Both the position numbers and the translations under genes were made by a program. Below the pieces are notes generated by a model, which did not search any database, was not told the origin of the DNA, and was given only the letters and a program-made list of their open reading frames with translations. This document shows, piece by piece, positions 9,429 through 17,495 of a stretch of 64,000 nucleotides of DNA. Positions within the stretch are counted from its first letter, which is position 1. Every line of letters starts with the position of its first letter. Source of the stretch: Cytophagales bacterium UBA2561 (GTDB lineage: Bacteria; Bacteroidota; Bacteroidia; Cytophagales; Thermoflexibacteraceae); NCBI GenBank assembly GCA_002340355.1, contig DDLX01000028.1, positions 496,001 through 560,000 of the forward strand. Direction: 5' to 3'.

Positions 9429-9750
9429 AAAATACTGAATCTGGTTGCATTTCTCCAAGAGAAAAAGTACTTGGAGAACTTGGTTTCGTGAAATAAATCA
9501 TTTATCTAAAGTAGATTAATTTTAACATTTTCTATTTTTTATACAGAGTGACATCGAATAATTAGAATTCTTCGAAATTTCAGAATAAAGAACTCAGGCA
9601 TATTGGACATTTTCTTTAGTTATTGTACATATTTTTTTTTACACAAAATGGGACAATGCTTATGATTAATCTCATTTCACTCGAATCATCACAACGATTT
9701 GAAAAAGTTTTTTCTATCTTGAAGACTAATTGTGCATTCAAATTCATTAA
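9429..9750. other. 322-bp intergenic region with a CTCCAAG-type hairpin
   Basis: TTCTCCAAG (9451-9459) and CTTGGAGAA (9470-9478) form a 9-bp stem with a 10-nt loop shortly after nadD. No T-run follows, so it is a poor terminator. Its core matches the palindromes at 11857-11889 and 13666-13698. The rest is AT-rich without recognisable features. Confidence 0.6.
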
Positions 9751-10185
9751 ATGATTATGGGTCAACTAATTTATGAAACTCCTTTTTCTAAGTTTCACCA
9801 TCACCCAGAAAAACACGGTATAGAATTTACTTGGTTACCTTCCACCACTGAAATGACTGAAGAAGAATATCAAACAAATTGCGTAAAAGCGGCAATTCAA
9901 GTTAGATCACTGGGTGAACCAAATGCTTTATTAGATTCTATCGATTTAGATTTTATTATTGCTCCTCATATGCAAGAATGGTCTATTAATGAATTAGTTC
10001 CTTACTATATATCTGCAGGAGTAAAAAGAATGGCATTAATAATTCCCACGAACTTCATGACAAACATAAGTGTAGAACAAACCGTAGATGATATTCATGA
10101 AGAAAACATTGCTAACCTTTATATTATTCGATATTTTGACAATATAGAACAAGCTTGGGAATGGTTTAAATCTGAGTCAAACTAA
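9751..10185 (+). CDS. STAS/SpoIIAA-like small protein (first of a tandem pair)
   Basis: 144 aa, no signal peptide or TM segment, so cytoplasmic. The pattern of a central 'LDSIDLDFIIAPHMQEWSINELVPYYISAGVKRMALIIP' block followed by a hydrophobic strand and a terminal aromatic helix (AWEWFKS) resembles the STAS/SEC14 (SpoIIAA-like) small proteins common in Bacteroidota. Such folds can act as partners of SpoIIE-type phosphatases, three of which lie in this window, but no direct link is shown. The start could be the ATG at 9751 or the next one at 9757. The following gene, 22 bp away, is a diverged paralogue. Confidence 0.65.
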   Translation: MIMGQLIYETPFSKFHHHPEKHGIEFTWLPSTTEMTEEEYQTNCVKAAIQVRSLGEPNALLDSIDLDFIIAPHMQEWSINELVPYYISAGVKRMALIIPTNFMTNISVEQTVDDIHEENIANLYIIRYFDNIEQAWEWFKSESN

Positions 10186-10207
10186 TTGGACTACATAACT
10201 CAACATT

Positions 10208-10621
10208 ATGAAAAAGATAACACTCTATAAAAATCAATTTGTTACTTATTTATTAGATACAGAAAAGCATATCTTTGAAGAATTTTTTCATGTTGCTACA
10301 GAAACCATGAATGAGGCTGAATATCGAGCATTAACTATAAAAATGGTTGAATTATTGGCTGAACACGAACCCAAATATATTTTTGCTGATTTTACGGATA
10401 TGCGATACACGATTTCGGTTGAGCTACAAGCATGGGCAGATAAATTGATTGGAAAGGCAGTAAAAGTACATAATGTAAAAAAATCAGCTTTATTAGTAAG
10501 TCAAGATTTCATTGCACAGGTTGCACTTGAGTTACTTGCCGAGGAACAAAATATTAAAAGCAATATTATACTACAATTCTTTGCAGAGGAAAATGAAGCT
10601 CGAAGGTGGCTTGAAGACTAG
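10208..10621 (+). CDS. STAS/SpoIIAA-like small protein (second of a tandem pair)
   Basis: 137 aa, cytoplasmic. It has the same layout as its upstream neighbour: an N-terminal strand pair, 'EPKYIFADFTDMRYTISVELQAW', a helix, 'VKKSALLVSQDFIAQVALELL', and the end 'EARRWLED'. It is 22 bp downstream of the first gene, so the two are probably co-transcribed. Sequence identity between the pair is low, so the duplication is old or they evolve fast. The function is unknown; the STAS-like assignment is from the pattern alone. Confidence 0.62.
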   Translation: MKKITLYKNQFVTYLLDTEKHIFEEFFHVATETMNEAEYRALTIKMVELLAEHEPKYIFADFTDMRYTISVELQAWADKLIGKAVKVHNVKKSALLVSQDFIAQVALELLAEEQNIKSNIILQFFAEENEARRWLED

Positions 10622-10665
10622 TAATTTTTTTCTAAAAATCAGCACATAATTCATTTTTTATTTCT

Positions 10666-11466
10666 TTAGATTAACTGATATAGTTTATGAATCGCCATTT
10701 GAGCACTCATTCGCAGACTGATGCCCTGTATTTCTTCTAGCTCAAAGTCATGAGGATTAACCCGAATAAGAGGAGCATTATATTTTTGAGATAATTTTTC
10801 ACTCATTCTTCGCACAGTTGGAATAGCTTTACCAGCCCCAAATTCAATGATTACGTAATTCAACTTTTTAGATTCTAAATCTCTGAGGCGGTAACTATTT
10901 TCGACTCCTTGACTTTTTGAGTAATCTGGATTCCAATATCTATCTCCAAATAACAAAATATTAGGACGGGCAGGTCTTCCACAGTCAGGACAAAACGGAT
11001 AATTAATCGCTAATTTTTGCTCAGTATCTATCTCTATTTGAGGATAATTTGCTGTCCATACTTTTCGCTTACAATCCATACTACACTGCCACATAAAGAT
11101 AGAACCATGACATTCCTCTATTTTTTCTATATCAAATCCAGTTTTTTGAAAATGTTCATCCACATTTGACGTGAAAACATAATAATCTTTTTTAGCTCTA
11201 CTTATTTCTAATAATTGATAAAATCCTGAATGTGGCATTGTATTTTTATACTCATTATAACGAATCCCATAAAAATACCATGCTTCATTAGGTTTATTTA
11301 TAAAATCGTTGTATTGTGTTTTATTTTCTCTTTTTTTCCACAGCCCTTTTTCCCCTCTAAAATCGGGTAAACCTGAATCAACTCCCATACCTGCTCCAGC
11401 CGTAATAATCAATATGTCAGCTTTTCGTATATAATTGGCACTTTCTATTAACTCTTGATTGTTCAT
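10666..11466 (-). CDS. Sir2-family NAD-dependent protein deacylase
   Basis: It removes acyl groups from lysine side chains using NAD. In the 266-aa protein the NAD-binding GAGMGVDSGLPDFRG is at 24-38, TSNVDEH (the TQNxDxL-like motif) at 99-105, and the catalytic His120 in ECHGS. Zinc-binding cysteines are Cys128, Cys132, Cys159 and Cys162 (C-x3-C...C-x2-C). GAGKAIPTV near the C-terminus replaces the usual GTSxxV. The start ATG at 11466 gives a short leader typical of bacterial sirtuins. The variant NAD motifs suggest a divergent subgroup; the substrate is unknown. Confidence 0.88.
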   Translation of the reverse strand: MNNQELIESANYIRKADILIITAGAGMGVDSGLPDFRGEKGLWKKRENKTQYNDFINKPNEAWYFYGIRYNEYKNTMPHSGFYQLLEISRAKKDYYVFTSNVDEHFQKTGFDIEKIEECHGSIFMWQCSMDCKRKVWTANYPQIEIDTEQKLAINYPFCPDCGRPARPNILLFGDRYWNPDYSKSQGVENSYRLRDLESKKLNYVIIEFGAGKAIPTVRRMSEKLSQKYNAPLIRVNPHDFELEEIQGISLRMSAQMAIHKLYQLI

Positions 11467-11655
11467 ATTTTCTGATGAAGTATTTTATACTAAAAGATCT
11501 GTTACTTTTTTTTAGAGATTGTTTAAATTTTAATTACAAAATGATTATCAAGCTTTTATAGATATCTACATAAGATAGATTTTTATGGAAGTCGGTGATT
11601 CTGAGCAATAAGTTACTATTTCAAGTAGTAAAAAGAACCTTTATCTCCACTAGAT

Positions 11656-11691
11656 AAAACCTCTTGACATTATAGTACAATTAAGAAAAAA
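11656..11691. repeat. 36-bp direct repeat, left copy
   Basis: It starts AAAACCTCTTGACATT and ends in an A-run. It is identical over 36 nt to 15118-15153, with the accessory islet between the copies. Confidence 0.9.
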
Positions 11692-11721
11692 ATTTAATTA
11701 AAAACAATTTTGTCATGGTAT

Positions 11722-11911
11722 CAATAGTCCGTAAGTTTTTTGTTAAAAAAATTTTCTAAACACAAAAATTATTGATAATCAAATATTTATGCAGAGTAAA
11801 ATTTACAAACTCTGCTTAATGTAAATAAATATTAAATTACTGAAAATCAATACTATAATTCTCCAAGAGTTTGAAACTCTTGGAGAGTTGAGTAAAACTT
11901 ACGGACTATTG
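11722..11911. mobile_element. MITE-like element of about 190 bp with 18-bp terminal inverted repeats
   Basis: CAATAGTCCGTAAGTTTT at 11722-11739 is matched perfectly by its complement at 11894-11911. Inside are a GCAGAGT/ACTCTGC hairpin (11791-11815) and a 12-bp-arm palindrome CTCCAAGAGTTT/AAACTCTTGGAG (11861-11885, one central base). There is no coding capacity. No clear target-site duplication is visible, so the mobile nature is inferred. Confidence 0.6.
11857..11889. repeat. CTCCAAG-core palindrome, copy 2
   Basis: A near-perfect hairpin centred on 11873, inside the MITE-like element. It shares CTCCAAG...CTTGGAGAGTT with the palindrome at 13666-13698. Confidence 0.85.
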
Positions 11912-12050
11912 TAAATTAAGTACGGAAGTTGATTAAAAAAAACAAAGAAAATTATAGAGTGCAAGGAAGTTGCACTCTACAAACCTACCTTTGCGCTCCT
12001 CAAGTATTTCTCATTATTCATTTAATATAATTTTTTATAATAATCAATAA

Positions 12051-13070
12051 GGTGATTCGTATGCTCATATTGTCAATTATGACGATGGTTTTTTGGTTAT
12101 GTCGGCAGACTTTCGGGTAGCTCCCGTGATGGCAGTGTCTGACAATGGCGAATTTGATGAAACCAATGCTCCCGATGCCGTCAAAGCATGGCTCGAAGAG
12201 TCAGTGGAAAACATCAAAGAAGCCAAAAAAGGAAAGAAAAAGCCTCGTAAAACGGCTATCATGGCGTGGATTCAGTATTACAAAGATGCAGGAATGGAAG
12301 TTCCTCCGATGCTTCTGAATTTATTGCAAGAAGCTGTCGATGAGACAGGTGCAAACAATGGACGTACAGAAAGAGAAGACCCGATTGACCCAGATTGTAC
12401 ATCTACAACCACTACCAAAGGTCCTTTGTTGCAAACCTCTTGGGGACAGGGATGTGGATATAATGGTATGATTCCAGTAGTAACCAATATATATAACGAT
12501 TGTAATCGTGCTTCAACTGGATGTGTACCTACTGCAATGGGGCAAATAATGAAGTATTGGCAATATCCAACAAGTTATAATTGGTCAGCTATGCCAAACA
12601 GTGCCTCACGTAACTCACCAAGCTCTACTATAGCTCAACTTTTATTAGACATAGGAACTCTAACCAATACTAAGTACAATGTTGATGGTAACGGGTTATC
12701 CATTACTCAAAATAAATCCATAGATACAGGATTTATTTGGGCTGGTTATAGTAGTGCAAAACATGATGATACGTATTACTTTAATGATTATTCACGAGTT
12801 GTCAATGAGATTAATGCTGGTCGTCCCGTTATTCTGGGAGGAACACATGAAAGTAATGGCAGAATAGGACACGCATGGGTATGTGATGGCTATAAACGTA
12901 CAATATTTCCATGTTGGGGTTCTACTTTACTTTTTCATATGAACTGGGGTTGGGATGGATATTATAATGGATGGTATCATTACAATAATTGGTATGTAGA
13001 TAAAATAGACCCAGCTCCTGATAGACATTATCGATTCTGCAAAGAAATTATTTATGACATCCACCCATAA
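12051..13070 (+). pseudogene. C10 (streptopain-family) cysteine peptidase, 5'-truncated
   Basis: The reading frame shows a C10 propeptide end (SYAHIVNYDDGFLVMSADFR, SDNGEFDETNAP) and the mature peptidase. The catalytic Cys codon is at 12522 in TGCVPTAMGQIMKYWQYP, the catalytic His codon at 12870 in IGHAWVCDGY, and NWGW follows. Homology begins at 12051, immediately after an in-frame TAA at 12048-12050, so the signal peptide and the first part of the propeptide are missing. The first in-frame starts (TTG 12093, ATG 12099) lie inside the propeptide and would give a protein without a signal sequence. The DNA just upstream is AT-rich noncoding, so this is a deletion or rearrangement, not a simple frameshift. 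No T9SS domain is present at the C-terminus. The mature domain itself looks intact. Confidence 0.75.
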
Positions 13071-13100
13071 AAATATTTAGGTATTTTAATTTATAAAACT

Positions 13101-13505
13101 ATGAAAAAATTTATTTTAGCAATCTTAATAATAGTACTTAGTTCATGCTCAGATAACAAGTACTTCTATGATGAAGTTCCTACGAATATATATATCATAT
13201 TCACCAATCAGGAAGGAATCCCTATTGATGAAGAGAGTATGCACAGGTTTATTTTTAATGGATACTTACATCCTAGTAAACACTATCGTCTCATATCATC
13301 AGGGGAATATAATATATTAAACTTTCATGCTTACCAAGATAAACTTAGCCATCTTTCTGATTTTGAAATACCTGCTCTAAACTATAAAGGCTCTTTTTCG
13401 ATGGGTGAGATTGATAATCGAATCTATCTTCAATTTGAAGAACAAACTATCTATCCTGATGAGAATATACCTTATGGTAGTTTTGTAATTCCATTGCCAT
13501 TATAA
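13101..13505 (+). CDS. Small lipoprotein, copy A of a duplicated pair
   Basis: 134 aa with a lipoprotein signal peptide (lipobox LSSC, Cys16). The mature part, about 118 aa, is predicted mostly beta. It shares TNQEGIPI, LQFEEQ.IYPDEN and an identical end, PYGSFVIPLPL, with copy B at 13746-14153. It lies 30 bp after the C10 peptidase remnant. Genes next to C10 proteases in Bacteroides and streptococci often encode inhibitors, so an inhibitor role is possible, but I see no direct motif for it. The function is otherwise unknown. Confidence 0.8.
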   Translation: MKKFILAILIIVLSSCSDNKYFYDEVPTNIYIIFTNQEGIPIDEESMHRFIFNGYLHPSKHYRLISSGEYNILNFHAYQDKLSHLSDFEIPALNYKGSFSMGEIDNRIYLQFEEQTIYPDENIPYGSFVIPLPL

Positions 13506-13511
13506 AAACTC

Positions 13512-13555
13512 ATCCTTCTGCATTAATTTGATTAATGCAGGGGGATTTTTTTTTT
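13512..13555 (+). terminator. Intrinsic terminator after lipoprotein copy A
   Basis: A 15-bp stem (13512-13526 with 13532-13546, two G.U pairs; core CTGCATTAA/TTAATGCAG), a 5-nt loop, and a run of ten Ts. Confidence 0.9.
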
Positions 13556-13596
13556 AACCCCTGCCTTTTAACGTATCAAATAAAACTTCTATCAAC

Positions 13597-13729
13597 AGGC
13601 TTTATCACGTTTTTTTACAGTTCAAAAAATATGATTTCGGAAATCATCGAAAATAGCTGAATTTCAACTCTCCAAGCGTTTCGAACGCTTGGAGAGTTCA
13701 GGCTTAAAAAATAAATCGTGATAAAGTCT
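13597..13729. mobile_element. MITE-like palindromic element of 133 bp
   Basis: The ends are AGGCTTTATCACG (13597-13609) and CGTGATAAAGTCT (13717-13729), complementary over 13 bp with one G.T. Inside are the hairpin ATGATTTC-G-GAAATCAT (13631-13647) and the 15-bp-arm palindrome at 13666-13698. It is inserted where copy A and copy B 3' flanks stop matching. It is noncoding and its mobility is inferred. Confidence 0.55.
13666..13698. repeat. CTCCAAG-core palindrome, copy 3
   Basis: Perfect arms AACTCTCCAAGCGTT (13666-13680) and AACGCTTGGAGAGTT (13684-13698) around TCG. Confidence 0.9.
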
Positions 13730-13745
13730 ATTAAAATAATTTTTC

Positions 13746-14153
13746 ATGAAATATTTAATTTTAATTATTGCTGTGATTACCTTATTCTCATCATGTAAAG
13801 ATGAGAAATGGTACAATAGTAAAGGACCTACTACTATTCATGTCACATTTACTAATCAAGAAGGGATTCCGATTAATGAGCAGGATATGAAAGGATTTTC
13901 TTTTAATGGAAATACATATCCGAATAGAAACTTTAGTCTTGTAGCTTTAGAAGATTATCATATACTAAGTTTTTATGCAGATTGGGAAAAGCTTAATCGT
14001 ACTGCTGACTTTAGGATGCCAGTATTGGATTATGAAGGTTCATTTTTTATTGGAGAGAATGACAGACAAATATATCTTCAATTTGAAGAACAAATTATAT
14101 ATCCTGATGAAAATGTGCCTTATGGTAGTTTTGTAATTCCATTGCCATTATAA
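13746..14153 (+). CDS. Small lipoprotein, copy B of a duplicated pair
   Basis: 135 aa with lipobox FSSC (Cys17). It aligns end to end with copy A, and the last ~25 residues and the 3' flank including the terminator are nearly identical, so a roughly 0.5-kb unit was duplicated in tandem. The N-terminal halves have diverged more, which suggests different binding specificity or relaxed selection. The function is unknown; a role linked to the neighbouring C10 protease is only a guess from position. Confidence 0.8.
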   Translation: MKYLILIIAVITLFSSCKDEKWYNSKGPTTIHVTFTNQEGIPINEQDMKGFSFNGNTYPNRNFSLVALEDYHILSFYADWEKLNRTADFRMPVLDYEGSFFIGENDRQIYLQFEEQIIYPDENVPYGSFVIPLPL

Positions 14154-14159
14154 AAATTT

Positions 14160-14200
14160 ATCCTCCTGTATTGATTTGATTAATGCAGGAGGATTTTTTA
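14160..14200 (+). terminator. Intrinsic terminator after lipoprotein copy B
   Basis: ATCCTCCTG (14160-14168) pairs with CAGGAGGAT (14186-14194), followed by six Ts. It is homologous to the terminator after copy A. Confidence 0.88.
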
Positions 14201-14320
14201 AACCCTGTCTTTTAACGTATCAAATAAAACCTTTATCAACAATTATCAAAATTTGACGAATTTTGGAGGCTTTATTCAAATCTTTTCAATTTTTGATTAT
14301 CTTTCAGGCATTAGTTTTTG

Positions 14321-15110
14321 GGTAGTGTTTCAAAATGTATGATGAAGATTTGTAAAAAAGGCAAGAGGCTTTAAACTTGTAGAATGTGTGAGATACAAGT
14401 TCAAGTAAAATGTCCTCATTGCCTGAGTGCAAAGGTGGTTAAAAACGGGAAGAAATCGACGGGTTGTCAAAATTTTCTTCGCCAAGGTTGTCAGAAACAG
14501 TTTCAATATGAGTATCTTTATCAAGGAGCTAATCCAGAAGAAAAAGCGAAAATGACTCACTGTTTACTTCATGGAGATGGCTTCGAGATACAGCAAAAGT
14601 ATGTTCTACGAGTCCTAAAACAGTGATTAAACATCTGATTGAAACAGGTTACTCAAAAACAAGTGGAAACCTTGTCAAAAGAAATACTTTCGTATTCAAA
14701 TTGATGAAATGTGGTCTTTTGTAAAAAGTAAGCAAAAGAAGGTGTAGATTTTTTATGCAGTTTGTCCTCAAACAGGAGAAATTTTAGCCGTCACGATCGG
14801 CAAAAGAAGTGTCAAACAATTGGACTCCCTGATGGCTCAATTGCGTGCCTTACAAATTGAAATTGAGTATTTTTGTACCGCTTTTTAAGCGGATGGATTC
14901 AAAGGATTTGAAAGACATTTTCAGGGTTATAAACATATTATCGGAAAGAAATATACCAAATATATTGAAGGATGTAATACTAATACTCGAGCAAAACTTA
15001 CTCGTTTACAGCGTAGAAGCATCAAGTTTTCTAAAAAATTAGAGTGCTAATAGTATTTATTTCATATATTTATCTATTATCTTAATGAATATCCATCATA
15101 CATTTGACAA
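14321..15110 (+). mobile_element. Degraded IS1-family insertion sequence
   Basis: About 790 bp, the usual IS1 size. The left end GGTAGTGTTTCAAAATG... and the complement of the right end share TGTATGATG and flanking bases (14333-14350 versus the complement of 15088-15108), as imperfect terminal inverted repeats. It contains InsA- and InsB-like reading frames with several lesions. No clear target-site duplication was seen, so the exact ends are uncertain. Confidence 0.75.
14384..15050 (+). pseudogene. IS1-family transposase (InsA/InsB), inactivated
   Basis: The InsA part shows a zinc-finger-like CPHCLSAKVVKNGK...CQNFLRQGCQKQFQ pattern. A frameshift near 14582 breaks it: the expected RDTAKVCSTSPKTVIKHL continues in another frame. 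The InsB part (IDEMWSFVKSK, GKRSVKQLDSLMAQL, DGFKGFERHF, LQRRSIKFSKKLE) reads in one frame but has in-frame stops TAG at 14745-14747 and TAA at 14886-14888. No functional DDE transposase can be made. Confidence 0.85.
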
Positions 15111-15117
15111 CAGAAGC

Positions 15118-15153
15118 AAAACCTCTTGACATTATAGTACAATTAAGAAAAAA
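15118..15153. repeat. 36-bp direct repeat, right copy
   Basis: Identical to 11656-11691. It directly abuts the right end of the IS1 remnant. Confidence 0.9.
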
Positions 15154-15414
15154 TTAAACATAATTCCATTGACTATTTTTTTAGTTTTTCAATCTATTCT
15201 TTTAACTTGCCTAGTCTAGAAACATGAAAAAAAATTTTGATTTTGGTTCCTCATATAAAATGCAATAAATTCAGGTAAAATGCTATGAAAAACACCTGAC
15301 AAAATGTATTTTTGTGAGTTAGGCAAAAACTCAAACTTTAACAGAAGATTTGTAAACGAGACAACACCCGAAATTAAATAAGAATAGAAAGGCAATTCCT
15401 AGTATTAAAAATTT

Positions 15415-15422
15415 TATCTTTG
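15415..15422 (+). promoter_or_regulatory. -7 element of the mreB promoter
   Basis: TATCTTTG followed by CGCC, nearly the same as the element before the RluA-family gene (TATCTTTGCACC). No good -33 TTG is at the expected spacing. It lies 34 bp before the ATG. Confidence 0.5.
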
Positions 15423-15456
15423 CGCCTTGTTCGGACACGTTGTTAAAACAAACAAT

Positions 15457-16485
15457 ATGGGACTATTTGACTTTTTCTCAAGTGATATAGCTATTGATTT
15501 AGGTACGGCTAATACACTGATTCTACATAAAGGAAAGATTGTGGTGGATGAACCCTCCATCATTGCGATTGACCAGCGAAATGATAAGATTATCGCTGTA
15601 GGGAATGAGGCGATGCAAATGCACGAAAAAACACACCCTAACCTCAAGACTATCCGTCCGTTGCGAGATGGCGTAATTGCCGATTTCCATGCTGCTGAGT
15701 ATATGATTCGTGGATTGATTAAGATGATTGATAATGGAAAAAGTTCTTTTTTACCTCATTCTCATCGTATGGTGATTTGCATTCCTTCAGGCATCACTGA
15801 AGTAGAGAAACGAGCTGTACGAGATTCTGCTGAACATGCTGGGGCGAAAGAAGTATATATGGTACAAGAGCCTCTCGCTGCTGCTATTGGTATTGGTATT
15901 GATATTGGAAAACCTATCGGTACAATGATTGTTGATATTGGAGGGGGAACAACAGAAATTGCTGTCATTGCGCTTTCAGGTATTGTCTCTGACCAGTCAG
16001 TACGGACTGCAGGAGATATTTTTACCAAAGATATTTTAGATTATATGCGCCGACAACATAATCTTCTGATTGGAGAGCGATCTGCAGAACGGGTCAAAAT
16101 TGAAGTAGGTGCAGCAATGGCAGAATTGGAAAACCCACCTGATGATTATGAAGTAAAAGGACGAGATTTAATGACAGGTATCCCCAAAGTAGTCAAAATT
16201 TCTTACCCTGAAATTGCCTTTGCAATTGATAAATCTATCTCTAAGATTGAAGAGGCTGTCTTAAAAGCTCTTGAAACATCTCCTCCTGAATTATCTGCAG
16301 ATATTTACGAGAATGGCATTCACCTAACAGGTGGCGGTGCGTTATTGAGAGGATTGGACAAACGTTTGGCAATGAAAACTAAATTACCAATTCACATCGC
16401 AGAAGATCCTTTACGTGCCGTTGTACGAGGTACAGGTATTGCCCTTGAACGTATGGATGCCTACAAAGGAATTTTGATGACTTAA
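15457..16485 (+). CDS. mreB: Rod-shape-determining actin homologue MreB
   Basis: A bacterial actin that forms membrane-bound filaments guiding lateral wall synthesis. I choose ATG 15457 (342 aa, starting MGLFDFFSSDIAIDLGTANT), as this gives the conserved N-terminal amphipathic start. An upstream TTG at 15427 is in frame but overlaps the promoter. Actin phosphate-1 motif DLGTANTL is at 14-21, phosphate-2 IVDIGGGTTEIAV at mid-protein and GGGALLRGLD near the C-terminus. mreC and mreD follow, as is usual. The expected pbp2 and rodA genes are not next in line. Confidence 0.97.
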   Translation: MGLFDFFSSDIAIDLGTANTLILHKGKIVVDEPSIIAIDQRNDKIIAVGNEAMQMHEKTHPNLKTIRPLRDGVIADFHAAEYMIRGLIKMIDNGKSSFLPHSHRMVICIPSGITEVEKRAVRDSAEHAGAKEVYMVQEPLAAAIGIGIDIGKPIGTMIVDIGGGTTEIAVIALSGIVSDQSVRTAGDIFTKDILDYMRRQHNLLIGERSAERVKIEVGAAMAELENPPDDYEVKGRDLMTGIPKVVKISYPEIAFAIDKSISKIEEAVLKALETSPPELSADIYENGIHLTGGGALLRGLDKRLAMKTKLPIHIAEDPLRAVVRGTGIALERMDAYKGILMT

Positions 16486-16629
16486 CACAATACATAACAA
16501 GTAAGTACTAATGTAATTTAGTGAAAATAAACAAGTTACTATATATAGGTAATATATTTATTTTTTCATAATAACTGGTCAATGAAGTTTGTTCTAGGAA
16601 AGTTGTAAATGCTAAGTTCCTGAAAAATT

Positions 16630-17469
16630 ATGAAGTTATTATTTCGAATCTTACATCGTAGTCGAGTTATCTTGATTTTCATACTGTTACAACTGGTAAG
16701 CCTTGCTCTGATGTTTTCACATAATGATTACCAAAGTGCAGGGTTATTCGTTGGGTCGAATCAGTTTTTTGGGAGTATGTACCAATTTTCGGCACGAATG
16801 AAAAATTTCATTTCGCTAGAAACACAAAACGAAAAATTACAGTCTGAAAATGCTCGACTTCGAGAGGAGATTAACCAATTGAATATGAAGCGTTTTGATT
16901 CTGAATCTGTTGTTCGTCAAGATTATATTCCCGCTAAGGTTGTCAGTAATTCAGTAGGACAGTCCCATAATTATTTGATCTTGAACAAAGGTTCAAAAGA
17001 TGGTATTCGTCCTCGGATGGGTGTAATTGCGGATAATGGAGTTGTGGGAAAAGTCAAAAGTTGCTCAGAAAATTTTTCGGTTGTGTTTTCAGTTCTAAAT
17101 CCAAGATTTATCTTCTCAGGAATTGTTCAACGAACAGGACAAGATACTATTAAAAATCAAGGGCTAGCTACTATCTCATGGAAAAATACATTAGATGCTA
17201 AAACAGTAGAATTTATTAATCTTCGTAGTGATGTTCCCATCCGAGAAAAAGATACCATCGTAACAGTTGGGTTAGATGGTGTTTTTCCTAATAAATATCC
17301 TATTGGAACAGTAAAACGTATTCATAAAACGCAGGGAGATCAACGTAAAATTGAGATTGAACTAAATGCCGATATGGAAACTATTTCTCACGTTTATGTA
17401 GTTGATGCCTTACAAAAAAATGAGTTGGATTCTCTGAAAAAAGCAAACATCATTGTTGAAAAAAAATAA
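16630..17469 (+). CDS. mreC: Rod-shape-determining protein MreC
   Basis: 279 aa bitopic inner-membrane protein. One TM helix (about 13-31) follows a short basic N-terminus. A coiled coil (about 60-85, LETQNEKLQSENARLREEINQL) and two periplasmic beta domains (SKDGIRPRMGVIADNGVVGKV) complete the family layout. It links MreB to periplasmic wall enzymes. It is 144 bp after mreB and 26 bp before mreD. Confidence 0.93.
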   Translation: MKLLFRILHRSRVILIFILLQLVSLALMFSHNDYQSAGLFVGSNQFFGSMYQFSARMKNFISLETQNEKLQSENARLREEINQLNMKRFDSESVVRQDYIPAKVVSNSVGQSHNYLILNKGSKDGIRPRMGVIADNGVVGKVKSCSENFSVVFSVLNPRFIFSGIVQRTGQDTIKNQGLATISWKNTLDAKTVEFINLRSDVPIREKDTIVTVGLDGVFPNKYPIGTVKRIHKTQGDQRKIEIELNADMETISHVYVVDALQKNELDSLKKANIIVEKK

Positions 17470-17495
17470 CCCAATAACAAAGTTCTAATGTCTCT

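Larger units (their letters stand above)
11467..12050. other. 584-bp noncoding left part of an accessory islet
   Basis: It holds the first copy of a 36-bp direct repeat (11656-11691), a MITE-like inverted-repeat element (11722-11911), a 10-bp palindrome (TAGAGTGCAA at 11955-11964 with TTGCACTCTA at 11970-11979) and a promoter-like TACCTTTG at 11986-11993. No convincing ORF is present. Confidence 0.7.
15051..15456. other. Intergenic region between the IS1 remnant and mreB
   Basis: It contains the right end of the IS1 remnant, the second copy of the 36-bp repeat (15118-15153) and the mreB promoter region, including TATCTTTG at 15415-15422. No ORF was seen. Confidence 0.65.

Noticed and set aside
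11664..11692. TTGACA within the 36-bp repeat as a sigma-70 -35 box
   Set aside because: No TATAAT-like box at 17 bp, and Bacteroidota promoters use a different consensus.
15042..15050. GAGTGCTAA as half of a CIRCE element
   Set aside because: The partner TTAGCACTC is absent; it is the end of the dead InsB frame.
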